The notes under the pieces are model-generated. The model saw only the letters and a program-made list of their open reading frames with translations. It was not told where the DNA came from and did not search any database. Positions 44,881 through 54,382 of a stretch of 64,000 bases of DNA are shown piece after piece (position 1 is the stretch's first letter; the number at the start of each line of letters is the position of its first letter). This DNA comes from Pedobacter sp. MC2016-24. Its GTDB lineage: Bacteria; Bacteroidota; Bacteroidia; Sphingobacteriales; Sphingobacteriaceae. Made by a program: the position numbers and the translations under genes. Where the stretch lies: NCBI RefSeq assembly GCF_015223055.1, contig NZ_JADFBX010000006.1, forward strand, positions 186,001 to 250,000, in the 5' to 3' direction.

Positions 44881-46140
44881 TTAAGCAAAGCTTAATAAAG
44901 ATTTTTCAATAATGGCCAGACTTTCTTTGATTTGTGCCGCTGTGATCACCAATGGGGGAGCAAAGCGGATTTTATTGCCATGGGTTGGCTTGGCCAGCAG
45001 ACCGTTTTCTTTAAACTTCATGCAGATGTCCCAGGCCATGTCAGACTCTTCGCTGCTGTTGATGACGATTGCATTGAGTAGTCCTTTACCTCTTACCAAT
45101 TGAATTAAATCCGTTTTTTGAGCAATTGCTTCAAGTCCAGCACGGAATTGATTACCTAGTATATAAGCGTTTTCAGCTAAGTTTTCATCAATAACCACCT
45201 GTAAAGCTTCCTTTGCCACGGCACAGGCAAGTGGATTTCCACCATAGGTTGAGCCATGTTCTCCAGGTTTGATGGTCAACATAATCTCATCATTGGCCAT
45301 TACCGCAGAAACCGGCAAAACACCACCAGAAATGGCTTTCCCTAATATCAGAATATCCGGTTGATTGCTTTTATCTTCACTGTCTACTTCGTAAGAAGCC
45401 AGCATGCTGCCTGTACGGGCGATTCCCGTTTGGATTTCATCCGCAATAAAAAGTACGTTGTAAGCCTGACAAAGTGCTTTAATACGCTTCAGATAATCAC
45501 TGTCCGGCACAACAACACCTGCTTCTCCCTGAATGGGTTCTACAATAAAACCAGCAATATTTTGATCAGTTTTTAACAAAGCTTCAAAAGCATCGGCATC
45601 GTTATAGGGAACATGGGCGATTCCGGATACGAACGGGCCGAAATCCTTTCTTGCACTTTCATCATTAGAGGCAGAAATGACTGAAATGGTCCTGCCATGG
45701 AAATTTCCATCTGCAAAAACAATTTTAGCCTGATTTACCGGAATTCCTTTGATCTGGTATGCCCATTTCCGACAAAGTTTCATGGCTGTTTCTACCGCTT
45801 CAACTCCGGAATTCATGATCAATGCTTTGTTGTAACCAAATAAATTACAAACAAACTCTTCAAAATCGCCTAACTTATCACTATAAAAGGCTCTTGAAGT
45901 GAGCGTAAGCTGCTCCGCCTGGTTTTTTAGCGCATCAATGATTCGAGGGTGGCAGTGACCCTGATTTACTGCAGAATAAGCCGATAGGAAATCGAAATAT
46001 CTCATTTCCTCTACATCCCACACATAAACGCCTTTACCGCGGGTTAATACTACGGGTAGGGGATGATAATTGTGTGCGCCATATTTATCTTCCTTAGCGA
46101 TTAATACTTCACTCGTGCTGTTTTCTGTTAAATTTCCCAT
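44881..46140 (-). CDS. rocD: Ornithine aminotransferase
   Basis: 419 aa, class III aminotransferase fold. The family hallmarks are M-N-S-G-V-E-A-V-E-T-A near residue 110, F-H-G-R-T (cofactor stacking), F-I-A-D-E-I-Q-T-G-I-A-R-T-G, and the PLP-binding Lys in I-L-G-K-A-I-S-G-G. It transfers the delta-amino group of ornithine to 2-oxoglutarate, giving glutamate-5-semialdehyde. It is the first gene of the rocD-rocF operon and is divergent from an Lrp/AsnC gene that is the natural candidate regulator. A near-match -7 (TAACTTCG on the minus strand, 46164-46171) lies upstream. Confidence 0.95.
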   Translation of the reverse strand: MGNLTENSTSEVLIAKEDKYGAHNYHPLPVVLTRGKGVYVWDVEEMRYFDFLSAYSAVNQGHCHPRIIDALKNQAEQLTLTSRAFYSDKLGDFEEFVCNLFGYNKALIMNSGVEAVETAMKLCRKWAYQIKGIPVNQAKIVFADGNFHGRTISVISASNDESARKDFGPFVSGIAHVPYNDADAFEALLKTDQNIAGFIVEPIQGEAGVVVPDSDYLKRIKALCQAYNVLFIADEIQTGIARTGSMLASYEVDSEDKSNQPDILILGKAISGGVLPVSAVMANDEIMLTIKPGEHGSTYGGNPLACAVAKEALQVVIDENLAENAYILGNQFRAGLEAIAQKTDLIQLVRGKGLLNAIVINSSEESDMAWDICMKFKENGLLAKPTHGNKIRFAPPLVITAAQIKESLAIIEKSLLSFA

Positions 46141-46197
46141 CTTCGAATACTTTTCAGTTGCGACGAAGTTAGTAATATTTTATATTTTACTTATCAT

Positions 46198-46246
46198 AAA
46201 GTGATATTTAACTTATTATTGTTATTTAAAAAGTGAATTTAACTTA
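46198..46246. promoter_or_regulatory. Direct repeat, candidate Lrp-type operator between rocD and lrp
   Basis: AAAGTGATATTTAACTTA (46198-46215) and AAAGTGAATTTAACTTA (46230-46246) start 32 bp apart, about three helical turns. Each holds an AAGT...ACTT dyad. They lie in the AT-rich region shared by the two divergent genes, and the second copy covers the -33 area of the weak lrp promoter. Confidence 0.6.
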
Positions 46247-46287
46247 AAAAATCCGATATTTGAATGGTGTATTAAACTGCAAACAAC

Positions 46288-46740
46288 ATGAACGGCATTG
46301 ATGATTTTGATATTCAGATTTTGAAGGCGCTTGAAAAAGACGGCCGTATGGCTTATTCAGCAATAGCAACTATGTTGGGGGTATCAAATACAATGGTCCA
46401 CCAGAGGATCTCCAGGTTAACGGAATTAGGTATACTGACTGGAATCAAACCTGTTCTGGATGAAAAGAAAATTGGTTACGACTGGGGCGCTTTTACTGGA
46501 ATTACCCTGGAAAAGGATCAGGACTCAGATCGGATCATTGAAGAATTGAAGAAAATTCCGGAGGTAACGGAGTGTTATTATATTTCAGGTACCTATACGC
46601 TCTATCTGAAGATCATCGCTAAAAACCATGAGCACATGAGAAAGGTATTGTATGAGAAAATTGATAACATCTCGGGCATTGCGAAGACGGATTCGATCAT
46701 GGAACTGGGTTGTGCATTTAAGCGGAATATCATTTTATAA
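46288..46740 (+). CDS. Lrp/AsnC-family transcriptional regulator
   Basis: 150 aa. The N-terminal winged helix-turn-helix (D-D-F-D-I-Q-I-L-K-A-L-E-K-D-G-R and S-N-T-M-V-H-Q-R-I-S-R-L) is followed by a RAM (amino-acid binding, oligomerisation) domain with V-T-E-C-Y-Y-I-S-G-T-Y-T-L-Y-L-K. It is transcribed away from rocD-rocF, and the pair likely forms a local arginine/ornithine-responsive switch. A weak -7 (GATATTTG) is found 25 nt before the ATG. Which amino acid it senses is inferred only from its neighbours. Confidence 0.93.
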   Translation: MNGIDDFDIQILKALEKDGRMAYSAIATMLGVSNTMVHQRISRLTELGILTGIKPVLDEKKIGYDWGAFTGITLEKDQDSDRIIEELKKIPEVTECYYISGTYTLYLKIIAKNHEHMRKVLYEKIDNISGIAKTDSIMELGCAFKRNIIL

Positions 46741-47168
46741 CAGCCACAATAAAATTTAACTTTCTTTTCATCATTCATATCTTTTCTGTTGAAAAAACTG
46801 GCAAAGAGAGTTGTTATCGTCATTTGTCGCTAGTAAACGGCAGAGACCTTCCGCTACATATCATTTAGCCTTAGGTAAAATGAATAAAATGAATATATCG
46901 TTGTCATTCCAGCTTTTTGATTGGTTCAGAGCATTGCTATACCTTAAGTTGTATTTTAGTTAAATACTTTAAGTGTTTGATTTTATTGTGTTTAAATTTC
47001 TTATTATAGGAAATAATATAATGTTAATTTCTAAAGCCGTACGGCGGTAAGCAGCTACTCCTGATCTTAATTTATTATCTCCTTAAGATACTAGTCAAGT
47101 GTAATGGCTAAATTATTGCAAGATTTTGATCATTTACCTATAACTGACCTAAATTGAAAGCAAATAAT
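46741..47168. other. Gene-free AT-rich region upstream of the NRPS gene
   Basis: 428 bp without a convincing gene, tRNA or terminator. It is AT-rich, with a CCGTACGG palindrome at 47037-47044 and no perfect TAnnTTTG element that I can find. It should hold the NRPS promoter and any regulator sites. Confidence 0.6.
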
Positions 47169-49784
47169 ATGGCCATGTCGTACGCGACTCAAGTCAACTA
47201 TCCTAAAGACAAACTGCTTCATCAACTCATTAGCGAAACCGTATCTAAATATCCGGATCGTGTAGCACTGACATTTAAAAATAATAACCTTACATATTTT
47301 CAATTGAATAGTCATGCCAATAGACTTGCACATTTACTCCTTGATAAAGGTGTAATGCCCCAGGATAAAGTGGCGATTCTACTTGATAGGTCAGAAGAGC
47401 TTGTAATCAGTTTATTGGCAATTATGAAAATAGGCGCAACTTACGTCCCTTTAGATCCTTTATTTCCTGTAGCTCGAAGTAGTTATATGCTGGAGGATTC
47501 CAATACAGTGTTATTGTTGACATCTGATTGCTATAAAGAGGTTCATTTGTCAGGTTCAAAGGAGGTTATATTGGAAGATGTATGGGGTAGTTTATCCTTA
47601 TTTTCAGATCAGGATCCGATAGCTGAGATTTCTGGAAAAGATATTTTATATATTTTGTATACGTCAGGCTCCACTGGGAAACCAAAAGGAGTGGAAGTGA
47701 TGCATCAAAATATGGTTAATTTTTTACTAAGTATGCAAAAGGTTCCGGGTATGGAGCCAACAGACAGTCTGCTTGCTGTAACAACTATTAGTTTTGATAT
47801 TGCTGGGTTAGAGTTGTTTTTGCCGCTTGTTACTGGTGCCAGAATTGTACTTGCTGATGCTACAGAAGTAAAGGACGGTCGTCTTTTATTAGAGTTGATT
47901 GACCAGGAAAGCATTACCTTTATGCAGGCTACACCATATACCTGGAGATTGTTGTTAGAGGCAGGTTGGCAAAAAGGAAAAATGAAGGTGCTTTGTGGAG
48001 GTGAAGCGTTGCCTGTGGACCTTGCGAAGAAAATTTTGAATCGCGCAGGATCTTTATGGAATGTATACGGGCCAACAGAAACTACAATCTGGTCGACCAT
48101 TAAACAAATTAATTCTAAAGATGAAGTCATTGGCATTGGAAAGCCTATAGATAATACGGGAATCTACATATTGGATGAACATCAGAGTCCTTTGGCGATC
48201 GGTGAAGTGGGGGAGATTTTTATTGCTGGAGAAGGGGTGGCTAGAGGATATTTAAATCAACAATTGCTAACTGCTGAGAAGTTTTTTACGGACCCATTTT
48301 CAAATGATCCAGGCGGCAGAATGTACGGAACTGGTGATTTGGGCAAATTTACACCAGATGGGGAGCTGATCTACATCTCCAGGGTGGATCAGCAGATTAA
48401 AATCCGCGGTTACAGGATTGAAACCGCGGAAATTGAATACCATTTGAGTAAAGCACATAAAGTGAAGCATGCTGTTGTCATTGCAATGGCCGGAACTGAC
48501 GGGATTTACAAATTAGTAGCTTATGTAATTGCAGAACCTAGTGTGGAAAGTGAATCCATGTTGGCTGACAGGTGGATTACAGACCTTAAACAAACATTAC
48601 CAGATTACATGATCCCTGATATTTTTCAGTTTTTGACTGAAATGCCTTTAACGCCAAATGGAAAGATAGATAAAAAAGCTTTGGCCGAACGTAAGTTGGT
48701 CCTTGAACCCCTGAATGAATATGCAGGACCGCGAACAGATGTTGAGCAAATGGTGGCCAGAATCTGGTCTGAAGTTTTAAACATCGATAAAATAGGTATT
48801 CACCATAATTTTTTTGAAATCGGCGGACATTCTCTTAAGGCTTTACAGATCATGCTAAGGATAGAAAAAGAAACAGGAAGACGCTTGCCATTGGCTACAT
48901 TTATAGCACATCCAACCATATCGAAAATGTCACTTGTCATGCAGTTGGATGCCAAATCTATTACTTGGGATGTACTTGTTCCCATTAAGCCTTCAGGTAA
49001 CAAAATCCCAATTTATATCGTGCATGGAGCCAGCTTAAATGTGCTCTTGTTCAACACGCTTGCCATACATATGGATGACGATCAGCCTATATATGGATTA
49101 CAAGCTAAAGGACTCAATGGCATAGACGAACCTTTTAGTCGTATTGAAGACATGGCCGCTCATTACATACAGGCAATTCTGAAACAAAATCCGGAAGGGC
49201 CGTATGCCCTGGCTGGTTATTCTTTTGGCGGGATCGTCGCCTATGAGATGACCAGGCAATTGGAAGTCCTGAATAAAAAAGTGAAAATGCTGGCCATGTT
49301 TGATACCTTTGCTTATAGAACTCCTTACTACGACCCTCCCATAGAAAAACTTATCAATAAAACTTTGTATTTTGTTCGCAAAGCTATGTACACTTTAACC
49401 TTTCGTGACGGGTTTATGGCCACGATCGCAAATCGGTCTTTGGCCCTCAAAAGAGGAATAGAGCGCCTACTTTTGAAATTTAAGTCTGGAAATGACCAGG
49501 AACAAATTGGTATTTTTGGCTACCCAAATAAAATAGATGTCATGAATAAACTGGCTTTAAAATTCTATAAGATCGAACCTGCTGATGTTGAAATTGAGCT
49601 ATTCAGGGCAGAACAGCATTCCTTTCATCTGGACGATTTTGAATATCTGGGCTGGAAATCTTATGCTTTAAAAGGCATAAATATACATGGAATACCTGGG
49701 GCGCACAATACGATTTTTAAATCACCAAACGATAAGTTGTTCGCACGTATGTTACAGGGATGTTTGGATAAGGTGAATGATTGA
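47169..49784 (+). CDS. Single-module NRPS: adenylation-thiolation-thioesterase
   Basis: 871 aa from the ATG at 47169; 47175 is also possible, and a TTG at 47154 is less likely. The A domain (about 10-505) has A3 Y-T-S-G-S-T-G-K-P-K-G, A5 V-Y-G-P-T-E-T-T, A7 Y-G-T-G-D, A8 I-K-I-R-G-Y-R-I-E and A10 P-N-G-K-I-D-K. The T domain has F-F-E-I-G-G-H-S-L near residue 555, with the phosphopantetheine Ser. The TE domain has G-Y-S-F-G-G and a C-terminal G-A-H-N-T. The Stachelhaus pocket read by eye is D-I-L-Q-L-G-V-I-W-K, near the remembered glycine code. Asp at position 235 means an alpha-amino acid. There is no condensation domain. The stop overlaps the PPTase start. Confidence 0.93.
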   Translation: MAMSYATQVNYPKDKLLHQLISETVSKYPDRVALTFKNNNLTYFQLNSHANRLAHLLLDKGVMPQDKVAILLDRSEELVISLLAIMKIGATYVPLDPLFPVARSSYMLEDSNTVLLLTSDCYKEVHLSGSKEVILEDVWGSLSLFSDQDPIAEISGKDILYILYTSGSTGKPKGVEVMHQNMVNFLLSMQKVPGMEPTDSLLAVTTISFDIAGLELFLPLVTGARIVLADATEVKDGRLLLELIDQESITFMQATPYTWRLLLEAGWQKGKMKVLCGGEALPVDLAKKILNRAGSLWNVYGPTETTIWSTIKQINSKDEVIGIGKPIDNTGIYILDEHQSPLAIGEVGEIFIAGEGVARGYLNQQLLTAEKFFTDPFSNDPGGRMYGTGDLGKFTPDGELIYISRVDQQIKIRGYRIETAEIEYHLSKAHKVKHAVVIAMAGTDGIYKLVAYVIAEPSVESESMLADRWITDLKQTLPDYMIPDIFQFLTEMPLTPNGKIDKKALAERKLVLEPLNEYAGPRTDVEQMVARIWSEVLNIDKIGIHHNFFEIGGHSLKALQIMLRIEKETGRRLPLATFIAHPTISKMSLVMQLDAKSITWDVLVPIKPSGNKIPIYIVHGASLNVLLFNTLAIHMDDDQPIYGLQAKGLNGIDEPFSRIEDMAAHYIQAILKQNPEGPYALAGYSFGGIVAYEMTRQLEVLNKKVKMLAMFDTFAYRTPYYDPPIEKLINKTLYFVRKAMYTLTFRDGFMATIANRSLALKRGIERLLLKFKSGNDQEQIGIFGYPNKIDVMNKLALKFYKIEPADVEIELFRAEQHSFHLDDFEYLGWKSYALKGINIHGIPGAHNTIFKSPNDKLFARMLQGCLDKVND

Positions 49785-50511
49785 TGTGATGGGAGAAATA
49801 GAAATCAAGTCTGTTGAATCTTTAAACTGGATTTTTTATGATATGCCAACTTTAAAAATTGATGGTGTACACATTTATCGGATAAGCTTGGTTGAAGAAG
49901 CGCATAGAATACGGGAATTTCAGGCTTTATTAAGTTTGGATGAGCAGATACAAGCAAATCGTTACCTGAAAAAGCAGGATCAGGATCGTTTCACCATTAG
50001 CAAAGCTGCCTTGCGAATAATTTTAAGCAGATATATGGACATCGCACCCAAAGCATTGCTATTTGATGTGGATACTGGAAAGAAACCATTTGTTAAAAGT
50101 AACAGGACGTTTTTTTTTAACATCTCTCATTCATCAGATTGGGCGCTAATTGCTGTGTCGAATATGGAGGTGGGGATAGATATCGAGTTTGTTAAACCTG
50201 ATTTTGTAGCCAGTGATATCGTACAGGAATATTTTAGTCAGGATGAGATCAGCTATCTAAACAGTCAACATACAGCGACGGCATTTTTTAAACTTTGGAC
50301 CAGGAAGGAAGCTTTCTTAAAAGCTACAGGTCAGGGAATCGGTGATCATTTGAAATTTACACCATCGTTAACTGGCGTTCATCAATTGAATGCCGACTTA
50401 TACGGTTATCAACACAACTGGAAAGTTCTTGGGTTTATGCTTAATTCAGATTACGCCTGTGCTGTTGCTACGGCATCTGACTTGATTTTCTTTCTGGAAT
50501 ATTGGATGTGA
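49777..50511 (+). CDS. Sfp-type 4'-phosphopantetheinyl transferase
   Basis: 244 aa from the ATG at 49777, which overlaps the NRPS stop by 8 nt; starts at 49789 or at M23 would also work. The Sfp-family core is visible: I-S-H-S-S-D-W, then V-G-I-D-I-E with the magnesium-binding Asp/Glu, and W-T-R-K-E-A-F-L-K. It transfers phosphopantetheine from CoA to the carrier Ser of the neighbouring T domain. The overlap implies translational coupling, so the NRPS and its activator form a self-contained pair. It could also serve other carrier proteins in the cell. Confidence 0.93.
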   Translation: MIDVMGEIEIKSVESLNWIFYDMPTLKIDGVHIYRISLVEEAHRIREFQALLSLDEQIQANRYLKKQDQDRFTISKAALRIILSRYMDIAPKALLFDVDTGKKPFVKSNRTFFFNISHSSDWALIAVSNMEVGIDIEFVKPDFVASDIVQEYFSQDEISYLNSQHTATAFFKLWTRKEAFLKATGQGIGDHLKFTPSLTGVHQLNADLYGYQHNWKVLGFMLNSDYACAVATASDLIFFLEYWM

Positions 50512-50668
50512 GTTCTGTAAGTAGGAAAGTGGGGGCTGAAGAAAGCAGAAAAAACTAAACCTTTATTTTTTATAAAATTAATGTTAATTTTTTCATTTGA
50601 TCCTTAGTGAGTTAAAGCCTTTGTCTCTTTAATTGTGACGAAACCTCGTTAAACACCAATAAAATTAC

Positions 50669-50676
50669 TATCTTTG
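50669..50676 (+). promoter_or_regulatory. -7 element (TATCTTTG) upstream of tRNA-fMet
   Basis: It matches TAnnTTTG, 53 nt before the tRNA. No clear TTTG is at the -33 position, so it is moderate evidence only. Confidence 0.5.
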
Positions 50677-50728
50677 ACCAGAGGTTAGCATGAAAGCTTA
50701 ATACTTACAGGCCTGATCTTCTATATAG

Positions 50729-50801
<73 letters not shown>

Positions 50802-50830
50802 CCGGAATCATTCATCAGAATGAAGGTTTT

Positions 50831-50865
50831 AAACCCACTTTACACCTAGTAAAGTGGGTTTTTTT
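50831..50865 (+). terminator. Intrinsic terminator after tRNA-fMet
   Basis: A perfect 13-bp stem (50831-50843 with 50849-50861), a 5-nt loop, and T through 50865. Confidence 0.95.
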
Positions 50866-51197
50866 ATGGTATCTATTTTTAGATAGCAATTGTGTTTTCG
50901 ATAAAATCCTATCAAATCATTCATACATAGCAATATATTTTTATATTGTATCAAATTAACGAACTGGTAATAAACCGCATAAAGCCGCATAAACCAGTGT
51001 TTTGTCTTCATCGCCTCATCTTAATCCCTCAAATAAAAAACAGAAAACAAACTTCCACCTTAAATCTAACCATCTAAACTTATGATTAAAAAATCCAAAC
51101 AACCCCTTGGCCCGTGATTTCTGGGTCTGACCAATCTTAATGGGGCTTTTCAATCCTCACCAAAACAATTCTTTATTATTTCAACATGTAAATTGTT
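50866..51197. other. Gene-free region upstream of the SusC gene
   Basis: 332 bp, AT-rich, with no convincing gene or RNA. No TAnnTTTG match was found near the SusC start. It should hold the promoter of the susCD pair, and a short antisense or leader RNA cannot be judged by eye. Confidence 0.55.
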
Positions 51198-54100
51198 ATG
51201 AGAAAATCTTTACTAATTCTGTGCATTTTTATGATTTCCATCCCCGCATTTGCACAGGGACAAGCCAGATTATCTGGCAAAGTTACTGCGGCCAAAGATG
51301 GAAGCAGCGTGATTTCAACAATGATGATCAAGGGGACAACAAAAGGGACATCTTCCACTGTCAATGGTACCTATATGCTTGAAAATGTACCAGGCGACGC
51401 CATTCTTCTTGTATCGTCGGTAGGGTATCAGGGACAGGAAATTCCAGTAAACGGCAGGCCCGTAATCAATATTGTTTTACAATCTGCCGATCAGGCCCTG
51501 GACGAGGTCATGGTGGTGGCCTACGGTACAGCTAAAAAGAGTACGTATACTGGTGCAGCTTACGCCATTAAGCCCAATCCGGATGTTCCTGTCATTTCTT
51601 TTGAAAATACACTCATTGGGAGAGTTCCTGGCGTGCAGGTAACCAGCGCGTCTGGTCAGGCAGGAGCAGTTCCAAGCATCCGGATACGCGGAATAGGCTC
51701 CATGTTGGCTACCAACGAACCATTGTATGTGATCGATGGGGTTCCCACCATTTCCGGCAACGCGGGAGTGAGTAATCAACCGCTTTATAACAGTAACAAT
51801 GTCATGAGCTCATTAAACCCTGCAGATATTGAATCGATCACCATTTTAAAAGATGCCGCCGCCTCCTCTTTATATGGTTCAAGGGCCGCAAATGGTGTGA
51901 TCATTGTAACTACTAAGCGTGGAAAATTGGGCAAACCGGTAATTAACTTTAAATCATCAGTTGGTTTAACACCGTCTTGGGCAACAGATAATTATGAGGC
52001 TGCGGGCATTCAGGAGCAAACGAATATGCTCTATCGTATATTTTACGACTACAATACTACATCCGGTAAAACAGAGGCTGCTGCAAATGCCGATGCCTTA
52101 AATCGCTTAAAAACTAAATTTAACAGGCATGGTTATACTTTCTCTACCGCTGGTACGGGTTTGGCCGAAAATGTGATCATTACCGGACTAACGGATGGTG
52201 TTGAAAATAGAAACGGACAATATTTTGATTGGAACGATGCGCTTTTCAGAACCGGACTGTTTCAGAACAACGACCTATCAGTTAGCGGTGCCGATGCAAA
52301 TACCAGCTATTATTCGTCTTTATCTTATACGAAGGATCAGAGCCGCGCTAAAATTAACAACTTCGACAGGATATCGGGTCGAATTAATCTGTCCCAGAAA
52401 GTGGGCAAATACCTCGAATTTATTTCTAATGTCAATATCGCCAGAAGTAAGCAGGCGGGATATAACGATACCCGGAACACGAGCACAAATTATTTTATGC
52501 AATCCAGAAATTTGTTGTGGCCTTTTTATTGGCCAACAGATTATAAAACAGGTTTACCTTTTACAGCAAGGTATGGTAGTCTGGCACAGAATGCAGTGTA
52601 TTATGACAAGGAATGGGAAAACAGTGCCATTACCAATAGAATTACGGCGAATGAAACTATAAACCTTAAGATTCTTCCGGACTTGACCCTCAAATCCATT
52701 TTTTCTTATGACAATGCACAGGTAAAAGGACATACGTATTATAGTGCCCTGCATTTTACTGGCGCTGCCACCAAAGGCGCTGTAGAAGAAACAACCACAA
52801 ATATCAATAAGCTGGTTTCTTCCACTACCTTAAACTATAACAAACAATTTGGTTTGCATAACCTGGGCATACTTGCCGGTTTCGAAGCAGAGAAGAACAA
52901 GACCGATTACCTTCGTGCCACCGGAACTGATCTGCCCCAGGCACAGCTGCATACTGTTGCAACTGCGGGGGTGCTAAGTTCAACGGCTTATGATTTCGGA
53001 AATTCCATGAGTTCGCTATTGTCACGTTTGGAATACAACTACAATAGCAAGTACTATGCTTCCGGATCCTTTCGTAGAGACGGATCCTCAAAACTGGATC
53101 CAAACGTAAGATGGGGTAATTTCTGGTCTGTAGCTGGCTCCTGGAGAATCAACAATGAGGATTTTATGAAAGATGTGAAATACATCAGTAACCTTCGTTT
53201 GAGAGCTTCATATGGGCTAAACGGAACCTTACCTCCGGATGATTTTGCCTGGAGAGAACTGGTTACTTATAATTCCAGGTATATGTCTGCGCCGGGTGGT
53301 ATTAAAAGTAATATTGTTACACCAAACCTGACCTGGGAGACCAACTATACCACCAACGTAGCGCTTGAATTCGGCTTGTTAGGAAACCGGATTACCGGTA
53401 CAGTCGAATATTTTAACCGTGATTCTAAACGATTGTTGCAAAGCGTACCAATTTCTATGGTCACTGGTTTCGGATCAACCATCCAAAATGTAGGTGAAAT
53501 GAATAACAGGGGATTTGAACTGGAACTGGGTGGTGATATTATCGCTAAAAATGATTTTAGGTGGAGTGCAAGTTTCAACGCCTCATTTGTTAAATCAAAA
53601 GTCATTAAACTTTATGGTGGACGGGACATTGTATGGTACGATCCAACCGGTGGCGACAAAGCTGGCGAAGATAGGAGAGCACAATTTATTTATATGGAGG
53701 GGCAATCTACATTAAGCTTTTATGGCTACGAATGGGCAGGTGTTCAAGCTTTAAATGGAAAGAATGTATGGTATAAAAATGGAGCGGATCCAGATGCTGA
53801 AGATTTTTCTTATAATGGAAGGCCGGCAACATACAATTACGCCAAGGCAAATTATAAAGTACTAGGTACAGCTGTACCAGATGTTTATGGTGGTTTCAAT
53901 ACGGATGCGGAATATAAAGGCTTTAGCCTGGCCTTAAATTTTAACTATAAAATTGGCGGGAAATTATATGATGGTGCATTTAAGGATGTAGCTGATGATG
54001 GTTATTATTGGGAAAGAATCAGAGCACAAGAGGTTTATGATCACATGTGGACACCACAAAACCCTGATGGAAGCTTACCAAAACTGGATGGGAATGATCT

Positions 54101-54365
54101 TACTGATCCTCAGCAGTACAGCAGCAGACAGATGTATAACGCTAGTTTTTTAAGGCTGAAAAATGTCACTCTGGCCTATAACCTGCCTAAGAACCTGATC
54201 AACAGGATCGGTGTTTCCAATACCAGGCTATACTTTAACGGAACCAATCTGCTGACTTTTTCCAAATACAAAATTGCAGATCCGGAAGTGAATTCTTTTG
54301 GGACAAGGGGCTGGGAAACTCCATATGGAAAGACGTATACCTTTGGGATTGAGTTTAGTTTCTAA
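51198..54365 (+). CDS. SusC/RagA-family TonB-linked outer membrane protein
   Basis: 1055 aa. A signal peptide ends in I-P-A-F-A-Q. A CarboxypepD_reg-like domain covers about 25-95 (L-S-G-K-V-T-A-A-K-D-G). A TonB-box-like region, E-V-M-V-V-A-Y-G-T, follows. The plug contains the SusC hallmarks I-R-I-R-G-I-G-S, N-E-P-L-Y-V-I-D-G-V-P and L-K-D-A-A-A-S-S-L-Y-G-S-R-A-A-N-G-V-I. The barrel runs to the terminal F-G-I-E-F-S-F. With SusD encoded 17 nt downstream it forms a bell-shaped SusCD importer for an oligosaccharide or peptide. No glycoside hydrolase or polysaccharide lyase is nearby, so the substrate is open. Confidence 0.95.
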   Translation: MRKSLLILCIFMISIPAFAQGQARLSGKVTAAKDGSSVISTMMIKGTTKGTSSTVNGTYMLENVPGDAILLVSSVGYQGQEIPVNGRPVINIVLQSADQALDEVMVVAYGTAKKSTYTGAAYAIKPNPDVPVISFENTLIGRVPGVQVTSASGQAGAVPSIRIRGIGSMLATNEPLYVIDGVPTISGNAGVSNQPLYNSNNVMSSLNPADIESITILKDAAASSLYGSRAANGVIIVTTKRGKLGKPVINFKSSVGLTPSWATDNYEAAGIQEQTNMLYRIFYDYNTTSGKTEAAANADALNRLKTKFNRHGYTFSTAGTGLAENVIITGLTDGVENRNGQYFDWNDALFRTGLFQNNDLSVSGADANTSYYSSLSYTKDQSRAKINNFDRISGRINLSQKVGKYLEFISNVNIARSKQAGYNDTRNTSTNYFMQSRNLLWPFYWPTDYKTGLPFTARYGSLAQNAVYYDKEWENSAITNRITANETINLKILPDLTLKSIFSYDNAQVKGHTYYSALHFTGAATKGAVEETTTNINKLVSSTTLNYNKQFGLHNLGILAGFEAEKNKTDYLRATGTDLPQAQLHTVATAGVLSSTAYDFGNSMSSLLSRLEYNYNSKYYASGSFRRDGSSKLDPNVRWGNFWSVAGSWRINNEDFMKDVKYISNLRLRASYGLNGTLPPDDFAWRELVTYNSRYMSAPGGIKSNIVTPNLTWETNYTTNVALEFGLLGNRITGTVEYFNRDSKRLLQSVPISMVTGFGSTIQNVGEMNNRGFELELGGDIIAKNDFRWSASFNASFVKSKVIKLYGGRDIVWYDPTGGDKAGEDRRAQFIYMEGQSTLSFYGYEWAGVQALNGKNVWYKNGADPDAEDFSYNGRPATYNYAKANYKVLGTAVPDVYGGFNTDAEYKGFSLALNFNYKIGGKLYDGAFKDVADDGYYWERIRAQEVYDHMWTPQNPDGSLPKLDGNDLTDPQQYSSRQMYNASFLRLKNVTLAYNLPKNLINRIGVSNTRLYFNGTNLLTFSKYKIADPEVNSFGTRGWETPYGKTYTFGIEFSF

Positions 54366-54382
54366 TTTAAAGATTTTATCAG

